Shown piece after piece: positions 8,898 to 17,820 of a stretch of 64,000 nucleotides of DNA. Source of the stretch: an uncultured Lachnospiraceae bacterium (lineage in GTDB: Bacteria > Bacillota > Clostridia > Lachnospirales > Lachnospiraceae); the NCBI GenBank assembly GCA_934292725.1, contig CAKQXY010000014.1, positions 5,365 to 69,364 of the forward strand, given 5' to 3'. The notes under the pieces were generated by a model. It saw only the letters and a program-made list of their open reading frames with translations, was not told where the DNA came from and did no database searches. Made by a program: the position numbers and the translations under genes. Each line of letters starts with the position of its first letter. Position 1 is the stretch's first letter.

Positions 8898-10616
8898 ATG
8901 CTGCCGCGCCCGGTACGCACAATGCATAGAAGGGGAATCCTTAGAATTGCATTGGTGCTTGTTGCAGCACTGATCTTATTATGTGTGCGCCTAGGCGATT
9001 TGATGCTTGCAAAGTCAGAGCATTATAAAGAACTCGCATATGATCTTCATACAAGAGAGCGACAGCTAAAGGCAATGCGCGGTGAGATACAGGATAGAAA
9101 TGGCAGGGTGCTTGCAGCAAACCGCACAGTCTGCACAATTTCTGTAATTCACAGTCAGATTAAAGATGCTGATGAAGTTGTATCGGCGTTGTCAGAAACA
9201 TTAAAAATGCAGCCAAAAGACGTGCAAAAAAAGGTAGAAAAGATCACGGCAAGAGAGATTATAAAGACAAATGTAGAAAAAACAGTCGGCGATGCTATAC
9301 GAGAGATGGATCTTGCCGGTGTGAAGGTGGACGAAGATTATAAGCGTTACTATCCGTTTGGAAGTTTAGCTTCCAAAGTGCTTGGCTTTACAGGTTCTGA
9401 TAATCAGGGTATTATCGGTTTGGAGGTATCATATGACGAGGTGCTTAAAGGAATTGGCGGAAGTATTTTGACATATACTGATGCAGCGGGAATTGAATTA
9501 AAAAATACAGCTGAGCAGCGTGTTGAGCCCATTGCCGGAAATACACTTCGTTTGACAATGGATTGGAATATCCAAAGCTTTGTCACTCAGGTATGCTTAG
9601 AACTGATGGAGGAAAAGCAGGCAAATGAGGTTTCCTGTATAGTCATGAATCCACAGAATGGTGAGATTTATGCTATGGCAAATGTCCCAGAATTTGATTT
9701 AAATCATCCATTTGAGCTTCCAGAGGGTACCGTCTGTGAAAGTGAAGAAATGAGACAGGATTTATTAAATAATATGTGGAGAAATGCCAATGTAAGCGAT
9801 ACATACGAGCCAGGCTCAACATTTAAGACAGTCACGGCGGCGGCAGCGCTAGAAGCTGGTGTTGTGACATTTCAGGACACTTTTTCATGCCCGGGATTTT
9901 ATATTGTGGAGGACAGACGTATTCGCTGCCATAAGGTAAGCGGTCATGGCAGTGAAACATTTTTGCAGGGAATTCAAAATTCATGCAATCCTGTCTTTAT
10001 TCAGGTCGGCCTTCGCTTAGGGGCAGAGCGTTTTTATTCATATTTTGAACAGTTCGAGCTTCTTAAAAAAACAGGGATTGATTTGCCCGGAGAAGCACGC
10101 ACAATCATGCATGACCCTAAAAAAATCGGTGAGGTAGAGCTTGCGACTATTTCATTTGGACAGTCATTTCAGCTGACGACACTTCGCCTTCTTGCGACCA
10201 TAAGTTCATTTGTAAATGGAGGTCACACTGTTGTGCCGCATTTTGGAATGGCAATCAGTTCATTTGACGGCACAAGCACACAAAAAATTGCTTATCCGCA
10301 GGGTACACAGGTACTTGATGAAGCAGTCAGCGCACAGATGCGTGAATGCTTAGAGAGTGTTGTGGCAGAGGGCGGCGGCAATAAGGCATACATAGAAGGC
10401 TATCGCATAGGAGGAAAGACGGCGACATCAGAAAAGCTTCCGCGCGGAACTGGAAAGTATATTAGCTCCTTTGTAGGCTTTGCCCCGGCAGATGAGCCAC
10501 AGGTCATTATTATCATGACAGTCGATGAACCACAGGGTATTTATTATGGAGGCACAATTGTAGCGCCAAAGGTGAAAAAGATTTTTGAAAACATATTGCC
10601 ATACCTTAATTTATAG
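8898..10616 (+). CDS. Class B penicillin-binding protein (SpoVD/PBP2 type), second copy, with KTA motif
   Basis: Transpeptidase of 572 residues with one N-terminal membrane helix (about 14-31) and a PBP dimer domain. Catalytic STFK is at 307-310 and SCN at 362-364. The third motif reads KTA (507-509) where KTG is the rule. The ATG at 8898 follows AGAGGCGAAAAGC and puts a short basic tail before the helix; GTG at 8856 is an alternative, and anything earlier falls in the upstream terminator. The conserved RDRNGRVLA-like segment appears as QDRNGRVLA. The upstream terminator suggests partial read-through or a separate promoter between 8797 and 8898, which I could not identify. mraY, which often follows in relatives, is absent. 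Confidence 0.92.
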   Translation: MLPRPVRTMHRRGILRIALVLVAALILLCVRLGDLMLAKSEHYKELAYDLHTRERQLKAMRGEIQDRNGRVLAANRTVCTISVIHSQIKDADEVVSALSETLKMQPKDVQKKVEKITAREIIKTNVEKTVGDAIREMDLAGVKVDEDYKRYYPFGSLASKVLGFTGSDNQGIIGLEVSYDEVLKGIGGSILTYTDAAGIELKNTAEQRVEPIAGNTLRLTMDWNIQSFVTQVCLELMEEKQANEVSCIVMNPQNGEIYAMANVPEFDLNHPFELPEGTVCESEEMRQDLLNNMWRNANVSDTYEPGSTFKTVTAAAALEAGVVTFQDTFSCPGFYIVEDRRIRCHKVSGHGSETFLQGIQNSCNPVFIQVGLRLGAERFYSYFEQFELLKKTGIDLPGEARTIMHDPKKIGEVELATISFGQSFQLTTLRLLATISSFVNGGHTVVPHFGMAISSFDGTSTQKIAYPQGTQVLDEAVSAQMRECLESVVAEGGGNKAYIEGYRIGGKTATSEKLPRGTGKYISSFVGFAPADEPQVIIIMTVDEPQGIYYGGTIVAPKVKKIFENILPYLNL

Positions 10617-10742
10617 TGATATACTCACCGTGAGTAAAAATTTCCTATGGTGAAGCAATTTACGAAAGCGGTTCTACGATTTCTGCCAGAAAGGCAATTC
10701 ATCTTACCGCTAGGCACTGTGGGATAGAAAGGTGAAAACATT
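10617..10742. other. Gap between PBP and murD
   Basis: 126 bases with no gene. It holds the short palindrome CTCACcGTGAG (10623-10635 region) and further weak inverted repeats. mraY is absent from the place where it is often found. No convincing terminator or promoter was seen. Confidence 0.35.
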
Positions 10743-12110
10743 ATGAAGAATAAAGTATTAGTTGCAGGATGCGGAATCAGCGGTATCGGTGCAGCACGTA
10801 TGCTGCTTGCTGCTGGAAAGTCTGTCATTTTGTATGATGGAAATGATAAAAAGAATAAGGAGGAAATCCGTGCACAGGTGGCAGATAACTCATCAGATGA
10901 GACACTTTCCATTGTGCTTGGTACACTCACGCAAGATGTTATAGATCAGTCTGAGTATTGTGTTATCAGCCCTGGTATTCCTACGGATATTGCTTTTGTA
11001 GAGGAGTTAAAGAAAAATGGTGTGCCGATTTGGAGTGAAATCGAGCTTGCATACCATTATGCAAAGGGTCAGGTTATTGGTATCACTGGAACAAATGGAA
11101 AGACAACGACGACAGCGCTGACAGGCGAGATCATGGCAGCATATTTTGGCAAAGATAAGACGTTTGTTGTTGGAAATATCGGAACTGCCTACACAGGCAA
11201 GGCACTAGAGACAAAAGAAGACAGTGTGACAGTAGCAGAAATCAGCAGCTTCCAGTTAGAGACTGCACTGACATTTCGTCCTCATGTGAGCGCAATTTTA
11301 AATATTACGCCAGACCATTTAAATCGCCATAAAACTATGGAGTGCTACATTGCAGTCAAGGAATCCATCACAAAGAATCAGACAAAGGATGATTTTTGTG
11401 TGTTAAATTATGATGACGAAGTGCTGCGCTCTTTCGCACAGTCATGCCCAGCAACAGTTATATTTTTCTCAAGCCGTCACAGCTTAGAAGAGGGCTTTTG
11501 CATGGATGGAAACCGTTTAGTATATCGTCATGATGGAAAAGAAGAAACTATTGGCACAACAGATCAATTTAACCTTGTTGGTCAGTGCAACTATGAAAAT
11601 ATCATGGCAGCTGCTGCAATCGGCACAGCAATGGGTGTTCCAATGGAAACAATTCGTCAGACTGCTTATAATTTTAAGGCAGTGGAGCATAGAATCGAGT
11701 ATACAGCAACAAAAAAGCAGGTTCGTTATTATAATGATTCAAAGGGAACAAATCCGGATGCTGCAATTCAGGGTATCCGTGCAATGACAACACCGACATG
11801 CTTAATCGGCGGCGGTTATGATAAAGGCTCAACTTATGATGAGTGGATTGAAGCATTTGGCAGCACAATCAAATACCTTGTGCTGATTGGACAGACATCT
11901 AAGGCAATTGCCGATTGCTGTGAAAAGCATGGCTTTACTAATTATGAGTTTGCCACATCAATGGAAGAAGCTGTTGAAAAATGCGCATCACATGCAAAGC
12001 CGGGTGAGGCTGTATTATTATCACCAGCATGTGCAAGCTGGGGCATGTTTGACAATTATGAGCAAAGAGGCCGCATTTTTAAGGAGCTTGTCAGAAAACT
12101 TCCAGATTAA
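10743..12110 (+). CDS. murD: UDP-N-acetylmuramoylalanine--D-glutamate ligase
   Basis: Cytoplasmic Mur ligase that adds D-glutamate to UDP-MurNAc-L-Ala in peptidoglycan precursor synthesis. 455 residues, normal length. An N-terminal Rossmann-like UDP-binding segment (VLVAGCGISGIGAA) is followed by the ATP-binding P-loop GTNGKTT (116-122), the central-domain segment ILNITPDHLNRH, and the C-terminal segment YYNDSKGTNPDAA. The start ATG follows GATAGAAAGGTGAAAAC. It lies 42 bases upstream of ftsW in the same direction, so co-transcription is likely. Confidence 0.97.
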   Translation: MKNKVLVAGCGISGIGAARMLLAAGKSVILYDGNDKKNKEEIRAQVADNSSDETLSIVLGTLTQDVIDQSEYCVISPGIPTDIAFVEELKKNGVPIWSEIELAYHYAKGQVIGITGTNGKTTTTALTGEIMAAYFGKDKTFVVGNIGTAYTGKALETKEDSVTVAEISSFQLETALTFRPHVSAILNITPDHLNRHKTMECYIAVKESITKNQTKDDFCVLNYDDEVLRSFAQSCPATVIFFSSRHSLEEGFCMDGNRLVYRHDGKEETIGTTDQFNLVGQCNYENIMAAAAIGTAMGVPMETIRQTAYNFKAVEHRIEYTATKKQVRYYNDSKGTNPDAAIQGIRAMTTPTCLIGGGYDKGSTYDEWIEAFGSTIKYLVLIGQTSKAIADCCEKHGFTNYEFATSMEEAVEKCASHAKPGEAVLLSPACASWGMFDNYEQRGRIFKELVRKLPD

Positions 12111-12152
12111 GAATAAGACAATTGCTAAGAACAGAAAATAAAGGAGTGTAGA

Positions 12153-13295
12153 ATGACAAAACTGCATTCTGTACATCCGAAAAAGGGCAGAGGTCATTTT
12201 GATCTCTGCCTGCTTGTTATACTGACAATTTTATTATCGTGCGGTCTGATTATTTTATACAGCGCAACGAGATATACCGATGCAAAAGAACATCCAGGTC
12301 AGCCTTTTTATACGATCACAAGGCAGGTGATCTTTTTGACTGCAGCTTTCTTTTCAATGCTTTTTATGTCAAAGACAGATTATCACAAGCTGTTAAAGTT
12401 GGCGCTGCCGGGATTTTTATTAAGCATTGCACTTGGTATTCTTGTACTGTTTTTTGGAAAAGAAGTAAACGGTCAAAAGCGCTGGTTTGCAGTAGGACCG
12501 ATCTCATTTCAGCCGGCAGAGTTTGCAAAGCTTATGCTGATTTTTATGCTGAGCTCATTTTTTCATAAAAACTATAGAAAATCAGCAAGCTGGAGTCTTA
12601 TTATTAAGGCTGTGGGAATCACGCTTCCTATTTTTTTGCCGGTTGTGTCAGCAAACCTTAGCTCCGGGCTAATTATCGCCGGCATCGCCTTTGTGATGAC
12701 TTATGTGGCGTCCGAACACAGACCATTTTTTTTAATAAGCACAGCGGCTGCCATTTTTACATGTGTGTTTGCTTTTCAATCGGGACTTCTTGCATCCATT
12801 CTTGATGAATATCAGATGAACCGCATTTATGCCTGGATTGATCCGGAAGAATTTCCTCTAAGCAATGGTTTTCAGGTCTTACAGGGGCTTTATGCGATTG
12901 GCGCCGGCGGCCTTTTTGGAACAGGACTTGGAAATAGTCTGCAAAAGCTTGGATTTTTGCCAGAAGCACAAAATGATATGATTTTTTCCATCATATGTGA
13001 AGAACTTGGTCTGTTTGGTGCAGTTTTAATAATATTTCTTTTCCTTTTATTATTGTGGCGCATGATGGAGATTGCGCAGAATGCACCAGATGATGAAGGT
13101 ATGTTTCTTGTCAGCGGCATTATGGGGCACATTGGTATTCAGGTTCTGTTAAATATTGCCGTTGTCACAAATACTATCCCCAATACAGGAATCAGTCTGC
13201 CATTTATCAGCTATGGCGGTTCTTCAATTTTATTTTTGCTGACAGAAATGGGTATTGTTTTTCGCGTATCATCTGAGGCAAAAGAGGCACAATAA
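12153..13295 (+). CDS. ftsW: FtsW/RodA/SpoVE family glycosyltransferase
   Basis: Polytopic SEDS protein of 380 residues, a peptidoglycan glycosyltransferase that pairs with a class B PBP. Family signatures visible are RWFAVGPISFQPAEFAKL (the large-loop/TM region), a hydrophobic multi-helix pattern throughout, and the C-terminal LPFISYGGSS. The ATG follows AAGGAGTGTAGA. Placement after murD and before murA fits FtsW (septal) or SpoVE (spore cortex); the sequence does not separate the two. murG, commonly next, is missing here. Confidence 0.93.
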   Translation: MTKLHSVHPKKGRGHFDLCLLVILTILLSCGLIILYSATRYTDAKEHPGQPFYTITRQVIFLTAAFFSMLFMSKTDYHKLLKLALPGFLLSIALGILVLFFGKEVNGQKRWFAVGPISFQPAEFAKLMLIFMLSSFFHKNYRKSASWSLIIKAVGITLPIFLPVVSANLSSGLIIAGIAFVMTYVASEHRPFFLISTAAAIFTCVFAFQSGLLASILDEYQMNRIYAWIDPEEFPLSNGFQVLQGLYAIGAGGLFGTGLGNSLQKLGFLPEAQNDMIFSIICEELGLFGAVLIIFLFLLLLWRMMEIAQNAPDDEGMFLVSGIMGHIGIQVLLNIAVVTNTIPNTGISLPFISYGGSSILFLLTEMGIVFRVSSEAKEAQ

Positions 13296-13352
13296 AAATG
13301 AAGAACATATGATACTATAAGAAGGCAATGTCTTCTTAGAAGGAGGGAATCA

Positions 13353-14606
13353 GTGGCATATCTGGAAATTAGGCAGACAGGTCCGCTTTCGGGCACTTAT
13401 CGCGTGCAGGGGTCAAAAAATGCAGTCCTTCCAATGCTGGCAGCCACACTTTTGGTTCCAGGAAAGACGACCCTGCACCGTGTACCGAAAATAAAGGATG
13501 TTAATGTAATGCTTGAGATTCTTCATCTTCTTGGCTGCAGCAGCTGCTGGGAAGGCGAAGTATTGACAATAGATGCAGGCAATGTCAATAACTGGGTGAT
13601 TCCAGAGGAATTGATCGGACAGATGCGTTCCTCTGTTATTTTGCTTGCTCCAATTCTTTATCGAATGAAAAAAGCAGCAGTCGTAGAACCGGGAGGCTGT
13701 TCTATCGGGCGGCGCCCAATTGATATTCACCTGTATGTCCTTCAGGCACTTGGCGTAAAGCTTCATTATGAATGGGAGGAGCACATCTTTGCACAGGCCG
13801 ATTATTTTTGCGGTGCTCACCTTTCCTTAAAATTTCCATCAGTGGGTGCGACAGAGCAGGCAATTCTTGCAGCGGTTACAGCAAACGGCATGACAGTTAT
13901 TGACAATGCGGCGAGAGAGCCAGAGATTGCAGAGCTTTGCCGTATGCTTCGTGGTATGGGTGCAAAAATTACAGGAGATCATACGGGACGCATCGTAATA
14001 GATGGCGTGAAGGAGCTTTTTGAGAGTACGTGTGAAGTTGGTGCTGATCGTATTGTGGCTGCAACTTGCCTTAGCGCAGTGGCTGTCTGTTCAGGAGAAA
14101 TTACACTGACAGGAGTAGATGCTTCTCATTTAAATGGTGTCATAGAACCGTTTGAAAAAATGGGCTGTAAGATTTGGAAAGATAAGGATACACTCACTGC
14201 AGCCAGAATGGATAAATTGATGGCACTTCCTTATTTAAAGACTAGTCCGTATCCAGGTTTTCCAACAGATGTGCAGTCATTGATTATGGCGGTGCTGTCA
14301 TTTGCAGATGGTCAATCTGTTGTGGAGGAGGGAATATTTGAAGGAAGATTTCGTACGGCTTACCAGTTGCAAAAAATGGGCGCAGCGATTATAATAGAAA
14401 ATAACCAGGCCATAATTTGGGGCAGCCATTTAATTGGAACAAAGGTGGAAGCTCCTGATTTAAGAGGCGGCGCCGCATTGGCGATTGCAGGGCTTGGAGC
14501 AGACGGTGTGACAACTATTTTTGGCTATGATCACATCGCCAGAGGCTATGAAGATCTTGCAGGCATGCTTTTGGCGCTTGGTGCACAGGCAGCTTTGCGG
14601 GAGTGA
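13353..14606 (+). CDS. murA: UDP-N-acetylglucosamine 1-carboxyvinyltransferase
   Basis: Transfers enolpyruvate from PEP to UDP-GlcNAc, the first committed step of peptidoglycan synthesis. 417 residues. The substrate-binding GSKNA is at 20-24 and the fosfomycin-target Cys116 sits in EPGGCSIGRRP, so the enzyme should be fosfomycin-sensitive type (family knowledge). C-terminal RGGAALAIAGL is conserved. The start is GTG at 13353, fixed by a strong AGGAGGG site seven bases upstream. ftsQ follows after 66 bases. Confidence 0.96.
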   Translation: MAYLEIRQTGPLSGTYRVQGSKNAVLPMLAATLLVPGKTTLHRVPKIKDVNVMLEILHLLGCSSCWEGEVLTIDAGNVNNWVIPEELIGQMRSSVILLAPILYRMKKAAVVEPGGCSIGRRPIDIHLYVLQALGVKLHYEWEEHIFAQADYFCGAHLSLKFPSVGATEQAILAAVTANGMTVIDNAAREPEIAELCRMLRGMGAKITGDHTGRIVIDGVKELFESTCEVGADRIVAATCLSAVAVCSGEITLTGVDASHLNGVIEPFEKMGCKIWKDKDTLTAARMDKLMALPYLKTSPYPGFPTDVQSLIMAVLSFADGQSVVEEGIFEGRFRTAYQLQKMGAAIIIENNQAIIWGSHLIGTKVEAPDLRGGAALAIAGLGADGVTTIFGYDHIARGYEDLAGMLLALGAQAALRE

Positions 14607-14672
14607 GCTTATTTGCTGAAAGGAAGGTGGAACTGTAACATACAGTGCACAATAGGGAATTAGTCAGAGTAT

Positions 14673-15422
14673 ATGTTGGATGAAAAGTTAGCCAGACACG
14701 AAAAAAGAAAAAAGAGAATATTGACAGGCATCCTGGCGATAGTTGGGATTCTGGCTATCGCCGTTACCGTTTTTTTTACTGCCTATGTTGCAGACTGCCA
14801 GATCACGGGAAGTCAGTATGGACAGGAAGCTGAGATTGAAAGTGAGCTTTTTTCCACGCCTATGGAACAGCGCTTTTTCTATCAGTTTTTTAGAAAGCTG
14901 ACACACTCACAAAAGCAGTTAAATGGCGTGGCGTCTTATCGTATGGAGTTTTCTATGGATCTGTCAGTAAAGGTGATTGTCACAGAAAATCCAATCATCG
15001 GAGCTGTAAGCTGGGAACACAATCGATATTATTTTGACCGGTATGGATATGTAATGGCAAAAAATATTGACGTTTCAAGTACGGTTCCTGTTGTAGACGG
15101 AAGCAACTTTACAAATGTTTCGCTGTACGAACAGCTTGGCGGTGCAAAGAGCAGTCTGGCAGAGGATATTTTACAGCTGACGCAGCTTCTTGATGACAAT
15201 GAGATTGCAGCAGATTCAATTTCCTATGATGAAAAGATGCAGGCAGTGATTGCGCTTGGTGATGTAAAGGTAAGTCTTGGAAGCCGCGATAATATGACGG
15301 ACAAGATCGCAGAGCTTTGTGCAATCATAGACAGCGGGGGATTAAGCGGGCTAAAGGGAACGCTTCATCTGGAAAACTGTGGTGATGGAAGTACAAGCTC
15401 CTATATATTTGACAGAGAATAG
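14673..15422 (+). CDS. ftsQ: FtsQ/DivIB-type cell division protein
   Basis: Bitopic divisome protein of 249 residues: basic cytoplasmic tail, membrane helix (about 16-39), then a POTRA-like extracytoplasmic domain starting near DCQITGSQYG and containing the conserved pattern VKVIVTENPIIGAV. It forms the FtsQ-FtsL-DivIC complex. Assignment rests on topology, the POTRA-like opening and its position between murA and ftsZ; sequence conservation is low in this family. The ATG at 14673 has only a weak ribosome site. Confidence 0.85.
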   Translation: MLDEKLARHEKRKKRILTGILAIVGILAIAVTVFFTAYVADCQITGSQYGQEAEIESELFSTPMEQRFFYQFFRKLTHSQKQLNGVASYRMEFSMDLSVKVIVTENPIIGAVSWEHNRYYFDRYGYVMAKNIDVSSTVPVVDGSNFTNVSLYEQLGGAKSSLAEDILQLTQLLDDNEIAADSISYDEKMQAVIALGDVKVSLGSRDNMTDKIAELCAIIDSGGLSGLKGTLHLENCGDGSTSSYIFDRE

Positions 15423-15505
15423 CAAAGAAACAGCCCCAAAAGGGATTGGCACAGAAAACGTCACAGAAATTTAAGAAAAATTTTTGAAGAAAGCCAAATT
15501 TCGGG

Positions 15506-15534
15506 TTGATTATTTTGCGGAATAATAATATAGT
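15506..15534 (+). promoter_or_regulatory. Sigma-A promoter for ftsZ
   Basis: TTGATT (15506-15511), 17-base spacer, TATAGT (15529-15534), just upstream of the ftsZ ribosome site. It gives ftsZ its own promoter inside the division cluster. Confidence 0.65.
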
Positions 15535-15567
15535 ATTAAGGTAGAAAGTGTAAGGAGGAATATAACT

Positions 15568-16713
15568 TTGTTAGAGATTAAAATAAACGAATCAGAAGGT
15601 TCGGCAAAGATTGTTGTGGTAGGTGTCGGCGGAGCAGGAAATAATGCTGTAAACCGCATGGTAGATGAGGATATCGTAGGTGTTGAGTTTGTCGGCGTTA
15701 ATACAGACAGACAGGCCTTACAGTTCTGCAAGGCTCCAACCGCGATTCAGATCGGTGAGAAGCTGACAAAGGGTCTTGGTGCAGGTGCAAAGCCAGAAGT
15801 AGGCGAAAAGGCAGCTGAGGAGAACCTTGATGATCTGAAGGAAGCAATTAAGGGTGCCGACATGGTATTTGTTACCTGTGGTATGGGTGGCGGTACTGGT
15901 ACTGGTGCAGCTCCGATCATTGCCGGTCTGGCAAAGGAGATGGGAATCCTTACCGTAGGTGTTGTCACAAAGCCATTCTCCTTCGAGGGAAGAACTCGTA
16001 TGAATAACGCACAGAGTGGTATTGAGAGACTTAAGGAATCTGTAGATACTCTGATCGTTATTCCAAATGACAAGCTTCTTCAGCTCGTTGACAGACGCAC
16101 CACAATGCCAGAGGCATTAAAGAAGGCAGATGAAGTATTACAGCAGGCAGTACAGGGTATTACCGACCTGATCAATATCCCAGGACTGATCAACCTTGAC
16201 TTTGCAGACGTTCAGACTGTAATGAAGGACAAGGGTATTGCACACATCGGTATCGGAAATGCAACAGGAGACGACAAGGCAATCGATGCAATGAAGATCG
16301 CTGTTTCCAGTCCGCTGCTTGAGACAACTATCGAGGGCGCTACAAACGTATTGATCAATATCGCTGGTGATGTAAGTCTTCCAGAGGTTCATGAGGCAGC
16401 AAGCTATGTTCAGGAGCTGGCAGGTGAGGATGCAAACATTATCTTCGGTGCTACATACGATGAGAATGCAACCGATGAGGTTACTATCACCGTTATCGCT
16501 ACTGGTGTAGAGGATAAGAACCTGGAAGGTGTACAGGCTCAGTCAGCAAAGAAGGCATCTGGCGCAAAGGCAGCTGATTTTGCATATCGTGCACCAGCTT
16601 CCAAGGAGTTTTCCACAAAAGAGCCAAAGTTTGAGGAGTCTGGATTTACAATTCCGAAGCCGCAGAAGGAAGTAAAGGATATCAGTATTCCGACATTCTT
16701 AAAGAGAAACTAA
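15568..16713 (+). CDS. ftsZ: Cell division protein FtsZ
   Basis: Tubulin-like GTPase that forms the cytokinetic ring. 381 residues. The tubulin signature GGGTGTG is at 107-113 and the N-terminal nucleotide loop GGAGNNAVNRM at 21-31. The C-terminal conserved peptide, here SIPTFLKRN (373-381), binds partners such as SepF or FtsA. The start codon is TTG at 15568, placed by a strong AAGGAGGA site; no other start fits the N-terminus. ftsA is not upstream, which is common in Clostridia, where SepF can act as anchor. A terminator follows the gene directly. Confidence 0.98.
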   Translation: MLEIKINESEGSAKIVVVGVGGAGNNAVNRMVDEDIVGVEFVGVNTDRQALQFCKAPTAIQIGEKLTKGLGAGAKPEVGEKAAEENLDDLKEAIKGADMVFVTCGMGGGTGTGAAPIIAGLAKEMGILTVGVVTKPFSFEGRTRMNNAQSGIERLKESVDTLIVIPNDKLLQLVDRRTTMPEALKKADEVLQQAVQGITDLINIPGLINLDFADVQTVMKDKGIAHIGIGNATGDDKAIDAMKIAVSSPLLETTIEGATNVLINIAGDVSLPEVHEAASYVQELAGEDANIIFGATYDENATDEVTITVIATGVEDKNLEGVQAQSAKKASGAKAADFAYRAPASKEFSTKEPKFEESGFTIPKPQKEVKDISIPTFLKRN

Positions 16714-16731
16714 TGTATAAATAAAGTTTTA

Positions 16732-16773
16732 CGAGAGAGAAGCACAGAAATGTTACTTCTCTCTCTTTTTTTG
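16732..16773 (+). terminator. Terminator after ftsZ
   Basis: AGAGAGAAG pairs with CTTCTCTCT around a 13-base loop, followed by seven T. It ends just before the spoIIGA ribosome site and separates ftsZ from spoIIGA. It also rules out the upstream ATG at 16750 as a spoIIGA start. Confidence 0.88.
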
Positions 16774-16782
16774 GTGGTGAAT

Positions 16783-17652
16783 ATGATTGCAATAGACCTT
16801 TATTTTTTTATGAATGCAGCATATGATCTGACGCTTCTTTGCGTGGTGGGAATTGTGGCGAGGAAGCGATTGTGTTTTGGGCGAGTATTTGCCGCATCTA
16901 TGTTGGGGGCGGCGTGGAGCGTAATTGCGCTAGTTGTTGCTCTGTATTTTGTGCTGCCATCATGTGCATTGTGGATTACAAAAATGATTACATATCTTCT
17001 CTGCCCCTATTTAATGTGTCTTATTGCATATAGAAGAGATACAAATGTGATGCAAAAAATATTTATGCGCGAATTTTTTCTGCAAAATATCGAGCTTCTT
17101 TTATATTTTTACGTAGCAGGAGCGTTGATTAGTGGTTTGATGCTTTTGCTGAAGTGGTCGGGCATACATATTCCATCATGGGTTTTAATGCCTGTGTGCA
17201 GTATTTTGGCTGCTGGTGTGTGGCGGTATATTACAAAGAAAGAGGCACAGGAAAAACAGATTTATGAGGTTACGCTTTTGTATCATGATAAAAGGATTTC
17301 TATAAAAGCACTGTATGACAGCGGAAATACGTTAATGACAAGAAAAAGTGAGCCAGTTCATGTGTTAGCACCTTCTATATGGAAGGTGCTTATTGGAGAA
17401 GATCCGTGGAAGGAAGATGGATTTGCAGTGTCCTATCAGACAGTTAGTGAGACGTCTGTGATGCCGGGAATTTATTTGGATGAGATTTATTTAAAAGAAA
17501 AGATGATTACAGAAAAGAAACAACAACTTATAAAAGAAAATAGTAAAGAAAAAGTCCTTGTTCTTAGACATGCAGCGATTGGTCTTGGCAGTATGGAGTT
17601 TGATAAAGCGGGGGGATGTCAAATGCTGCTGCATCGTGACACATTTGATTGA
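16783..17652 (+). CDS. spoIIGA: Sporulation sigma-E processing aspartyl peptidase SpoIIGA
   Basis: Membrane protease that removes the pro-sequence of sigma E in the mother cell. 289 residues: about five hydrophobic helices in the first 160 residues, then a soluble aspartyl-protease-like domain with the catalytic motif DSGN at 179-182 (in LYDSGNTLM). The ATG at 16783 follows GGTGGTGA and gives the typical short N-terminus before the first helix. It lies upstream of sigE, its substrate gene, as in Bacillus and Clostridium. Confidence 0.95.
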   Translation: MIAIDLYFFMNAAYDLTLLCVVGIVARKRLCFGRVFAASMLGAAWSVIALVVALYFVLPSCALWITKMITYLLCPYLMCLIAYRRDTNVMQKIFMREFFLQNIELLLYFYVAGALISGLMLLLKWSGIHIPSWVLMPVCSILAAGVWRYITKKEAQEKQIYEVTLLYHDKRISIKALYDSGNTLMTRKSEPVHVLAPSIWKVLIGEDPWKEDGFAVSYQTVSETSVMPGIYLDEIYLKEKMITEKKQQLIKENSKEKVLVLRHAAIGLGSMEFDKAGGCQMLLHRDTFD

Positions 17653-17717
17653 ATGAAATGACCTTGCGGCAAAAGAAAACAAAACATAGGGGACGAATTT
17701 TGCAGACGACAAGCGAG

Positions 17718-17751
17718 TTCGACAGCCTTTTCATTTCGTTTGTGGTAAGAT
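17718..17751 (+). promoter_or_regulatory. Candidate Spo0A box and promoter upstream of sigE
   Basis: TTCGACA at 17718-17724 is the reverse complement of the Spo0A box TGTCGAA. A -10 like box, TAAGAT (17746-17751), follows about 21 bases downstream with no recognisable -35. That is the arrangement of Spo0A-activated promoters such as spoIIG in Bacillus. Here it would drive sigE separately from spoIIGA. One seven-base site can occur by chance. Confidence 0.4.
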
Positions 17752-17820
17752 GGGCTCATTCCTGTATAAATGGTGCTATAGATATGGCATCAGATTGATT
17801 TGGAAAAAGGAGGACAGCCT

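Noticed and set aside
16750..16782. Upstream ATG for spoIIGA
   Set aside because: Lies in the loop of the ftsZ terminator; ATG 16783 has a ribosome site.
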